Assembly: GCA_965279355.1 (NCBI GenBank)
Contig: OZ257155.1
Span: forward strand, 2,418,001-2,482,000
Reading direction: 5' to 3'
DNA: 64,000 nucleotides
From: G965279355 sp965279355
GTDB lineage: Bacteria; Pseudomonadota; Alphaproteobacteria; CACIAM-22H2
Shown here: piece by piece, positions 61,686 through 64,000 of the stretch
Position numbering within the stretch: the first letter of the stretch is position 1
How the letters are laid out: every line of letters starts with the position of its first letter
Position numbers and translations under genes: made by a program
Notes under the pieces: model-generated
The model's database searches: none
What the model was told of the DNA's origin: nothing
What the model saw: the letters and a program-made list of their open reading frames with translations, nothing else

Positions 61686-64000
61686 CTAGGCGACCGCCGC
61701 CAATGTGTCGCGGGCCGCCTTCGACAGCTCCGCCGGCGTATAGGGCTTTCCTAAAATAAGCTTAACGCCGGCGACGCTTTCTCCGAGCGTCCCTACATCT
61801 GGTGTGTAGCCCGTGCAGATGATCGCAGGAAGATCGCTCCGAATAGCATGAATTTTACCGATCAGCTCCGCACCGGTCATCTGCGGCATGCTCTGGTCGG
61901 TGATCGCCAGATCGAACTGGTCCGGCGCCTCGGAGAACCGCTTCAGTGCCGCCAACGGGGCCGTATAGCCCTCGACCTCATAGCCGGCGTTCCGCAAGAC
62001 AGCAGTCATGAGTTCGACAAGATTTTTCTCATCATCGACGACCAGAACCCGCGCATCTGTGCGAATCGCATGGCTTGGCTCGCTTGCGGAAGCCGCCGCC
62101 ACGGGGCGTGCCCCTGCCTCAACCGGCGTATTTTCCACTTCCGGCAGGAAAATCTTGAACTGCGTGCCGACACCGGCGCGGGTCCGCATATGCACGCAGC
62201 CGCCATGCGAGGTCACGATCTCCAGCACCGAATTCAGACCGAGACCGGTTCCCTTCCCGGGACCCTTCGTGGTGAAGAATGGGGTAAAGAGATTGCGCGC
62301 GACGCTTTCGCTCATGCCCGAACCGTTATCCGATACTTCGAGCGTGACATATCGCCCGGGTTTCAGGTTTCCCGTCGTCAGAACGATTGATTCGTCGGCG
62401 AGGACCTCGACATGCGCCCCGCCATGATGGCGGGCGGCGGCGATTTCCGATGACGACCCGATTGTTGGCGTGTCATCAACTTCGCTGCGCCCGAGAGTGA
62501 GCGTAATCTGACCGGCGCGGCCCGCAAAAGCGTGCATGCCGTTGATGCAGAGATTCGTGATGACCTGCTCAATCTTTGTCGACTGAACCAGGGCCATGCA
62601 TGGTGTCTGCGGGAGCGACAGCTCAAGCCGTGTTGACGACGGCATCAGCACACGCATGAACTGCTCGCAGGCGGAAACGATGGTTCTGAGATCCAGAACC
62701 TGCGATTCGCTTTTTTTCTCGCGCGTAAGACCGGTCAGGGACGCGACGATGTGACGCCCCCGTTCGGCGGATGCGATAACATTATCGATATTGTAGGCCG
62801 CGCCGACAACCTCGCTGACGAACTCCGAATGATAACTGGCGGCCGACCGCGACAGGCGTTGCAGACGCTCGCCAGCCAGCGAGGAGAAGCCAAGGATGAC
62901 GGCCAGAAGATTGTTGAAGTCATGCGCAACCGAGCCCGCCAACGTCGCAACAGCCTGGCTTTTGTCCGCTGAAAGAAGTTTTTCCTGCTGGGCCAGCCTT
63001 TCGGCTTCGACGCGGCGCTGCGACGTAAGATCCGAAATCGACAGCATGACCTGACCGGTCGTGATGGGCTGCAGCTGGATACGCAGCGGCACATCGTTCC
63101 TGGCGAGAACTTCGTATTCGAATGGCAGTTTTCTGGCCCGTTCGACATGGTCGATCTGCTCCTGCGTCAGGCCCGCCGCCAGGAGGATCGTATGTAACGA
63201 CAACGTGCTCAGATCGGCGTTGGCGCCAAGAGCAGAGGCCGCGAGTCTCCCCAAAGATCTGTTTCCAAGCTCGACATCGCGTGCTTCGCTCAGCAGGGCC
63301 AGGGCCTGCGGCACGCTATGCAGTACTTCCTGCAGGACCGTCGTGCGGCGCGCCAGGGCCGTTTCCGCGAGGCGCCGGATTTCGTCTTCCTTATGACGAA
63401 GATCCGTGACGTCCGCCGAAACCCTGATGGCGCCCCCATCCGGCAATCGAACCGACGTGACACGGTATTCCCCGTAGGCGCGGCTCACGTCACGGGTTTC
63501 ACCGGCGAAAATTCCTTCCAGGCACCGGGCAACGTACTGCTCGCGCGTCGGCGGCAGCTCCTTTGCCTTTCCCGTCACCGGATCCACGAGGCGCGGAGGA
63601 AACAGGCTTGTGTCCCAGTACATCCCGAAGACGTCTTCAAGCGTCTTTCCAAGCTCTATCTGAGCGGCAGCCGTTCTGAATTCCCGCACGAATTGCGGAT
63701 TATAGAGCTCAAGAGTTCCGTCCGCCGAAAACATGGAAAAACTCAGGGGCAGTGCATCGATCGCCTGCTGAAGGAGCGCGCGCTGCTGCTCGCGCTCGGC
63801 TCTAAGCTGTTCATTGTTCCGTCCGGCCTGGCAGAGCACTTCCAGCGCGCGCGCCATCTTTCCGACTTCGTCCTGCCGCGTCGTGTCGTACACCACGGCG
63901 TTCCACTGACCGGCCGCAAGCTTGTCGACAGTTTCAGCCAGTCTGATAACCGGGCCTCCGATGTCGAGCCCGACAGAGATCGCCAGCCCGAACACCGCGG
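61686..64000 (-). CDS. Hybrid sensor histidine kinase with HAMP, PAS and receiver (5' end cut)
   Basis: The frame is open to the right edge, so the sensory N-terminus is missing; the visible part is about 770 residues. It begins in the end of a membrane helix and a HAMP domain (IRLAETVDKLAAGQWNAV). Two PAS-type modules follow (LSFSMFSADGTLELYNPQF and a second after DVTDLRHKEDEI). The kinase core has the phosphoacceptor in GSVAHDFNNLLAVILGFS, the HATPase_c with LEVSDNGSGMS and GKGTGLGLNSVLEIV, and a C-terminal receiver RVLVVDDEKNLVELM with phosphoacceptor Asp in LAITDQSMPQM. It lies upstream of cheZ and cheY on the same strand, 87 bases from cheZ. Confidence 0.93.
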   Translation of the reverse strand, partial: AVFGLAISVGLDIGGPVIRLAETVDKLAAGQWNAVVYDTTRQDEVGKMARALEVLCQAGRNNEQLRAEREQQRALLQQAIDALPLSFSMFSADGTLELYNPQFVREFRTAAAQIELGKTLEDVFGMYWDTSLFPPRLVDPVTGKAKELPPTREQYVARCLEGIFAGETRDVSRAYGEYRVTSVRLPDGGAIRVSADVTDLRHKEDEIRRLAETALARRTTVLQEVLHSVPQALALLSEARDVELGNRSLGRLAASALGANADLSTLSLHTILLAAGLTQEQIDHVERARKLPFEYEVLARNDVPLRIQLQPITTGQVMLSISDLTSQRRVEAERLAQQEKLLSADKSQAVATLAGSVAHDFNNLLAVILGFSSLAGERLQRLSRSAASYHSEFVSEVVGAAYNIDNVIASAERGRHIVASLTGLTREKKSESQVLDLRTIVSACEQFMRVLMPSSTRLELSLPQTPCMALVQSTKIEQVITNLCINGMHAFAGRAGQITLTLGRSEVDDTPTIGSSSEIAAARHHGGAHVEVLADESIVLTTGNLKPGRYVTLEVSDNGSGMSESVARNLFTPFFTTKGPGKGTGLGLNSVLEIVTSHGGCVHMRTRAGVGTQFKIFLPEVENTPVEAGARPVAAASASEPSHAIRTDARVLVVDDEKNLVELMTAVLRNAGYEVEGYTAPLAALKRFSEAPDQFDLAITDQSMPQMTGAELIGKIHAIRSDLPAIICTGYTPDVGTLGESVAGVKLILGKPYTPAELSKAARDTLAAVA

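Overview
The window looks like chromosomal DNA of a motile, GC-rich alphaproteobacterium, probably a soil or aquatic Rhodospirillales/Azospirillales-type organism. The basis is the GC-rich codon use throughout, HisKA_2-type histidine kinases, a CheY/CheZ pair in an alphaproteobacterial style, Tat-type substrate-binding proteins, many ABC importers and REP-like GTCATCCC/GTCATGCC palindromes. The assignment is an inference from gene content; no rRNA or tRNA gene was seen.

Layout. 1-2248: two soluble HisKA_2 sensor kinases, the first cut by the window edge. 2286-8184, plus strand: a NitT/TauT-type ABC importer whose genes are separated by palindromic elements, then a stand-alone MetE-type methyltransferase, an alpha/beta hydrolase and a transglutaminase-like protein. 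8185-8830: an AT-rich leader that also holds a decayed copy of the start of the next gene. 8831-24544: one 5237-residue protein built from about 95 copies of a 52-residue repeat, with RTX-like N-terminal motifs and a type I secretion-like C-terminal tail; this is the most unusual object in the window. 24602-26265: an ACMSD-type amidohydrolase and two small genes, one a Lys/Arg-rich DUF6496 protein. 26262-30661, minus strand: metF-metH, the one-carbon/methionine pair.

30978-42745, minus strand: two complete five-gene dipeptide/oligopeptide-type ABC importers in tandem with different gene orders, preceded by a VOC-family protein. 42960-44807: a Uup-type ABC-F ATPase. 44999-49351, minus strand: aminopeptidase N and a cobalt-type nitrile hydratase (alpha, beta, activator), tightly packed as one likely operon. 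49465: a RidA protein.

49824-59189: a probable aromatic-acid or aromatic-ester catabolic island. It has a Rieske oxygenase resembling phthalate 4,5-dioxygenase, a divergent Gfo/Idh/MocA dehydrogenase resembling the matching dihydrodiol dehydrogenase, a MarR regulator translationally coupled to it, a four-gene NitT/TauT-type importer, a type B carboxylesterase and an acyl-CoA dehydrogenase. A perfect 8-4-8 palindrome lies in the divergent promoter region and is the likely MarR operator.

59199-64000, minus strand: a chemotaxis cluster with a hybrid histidine kinase (cut by the edge), CheZ with two FliM-like C-terminal motifs, CheY and an unknown conserved-looking protein.
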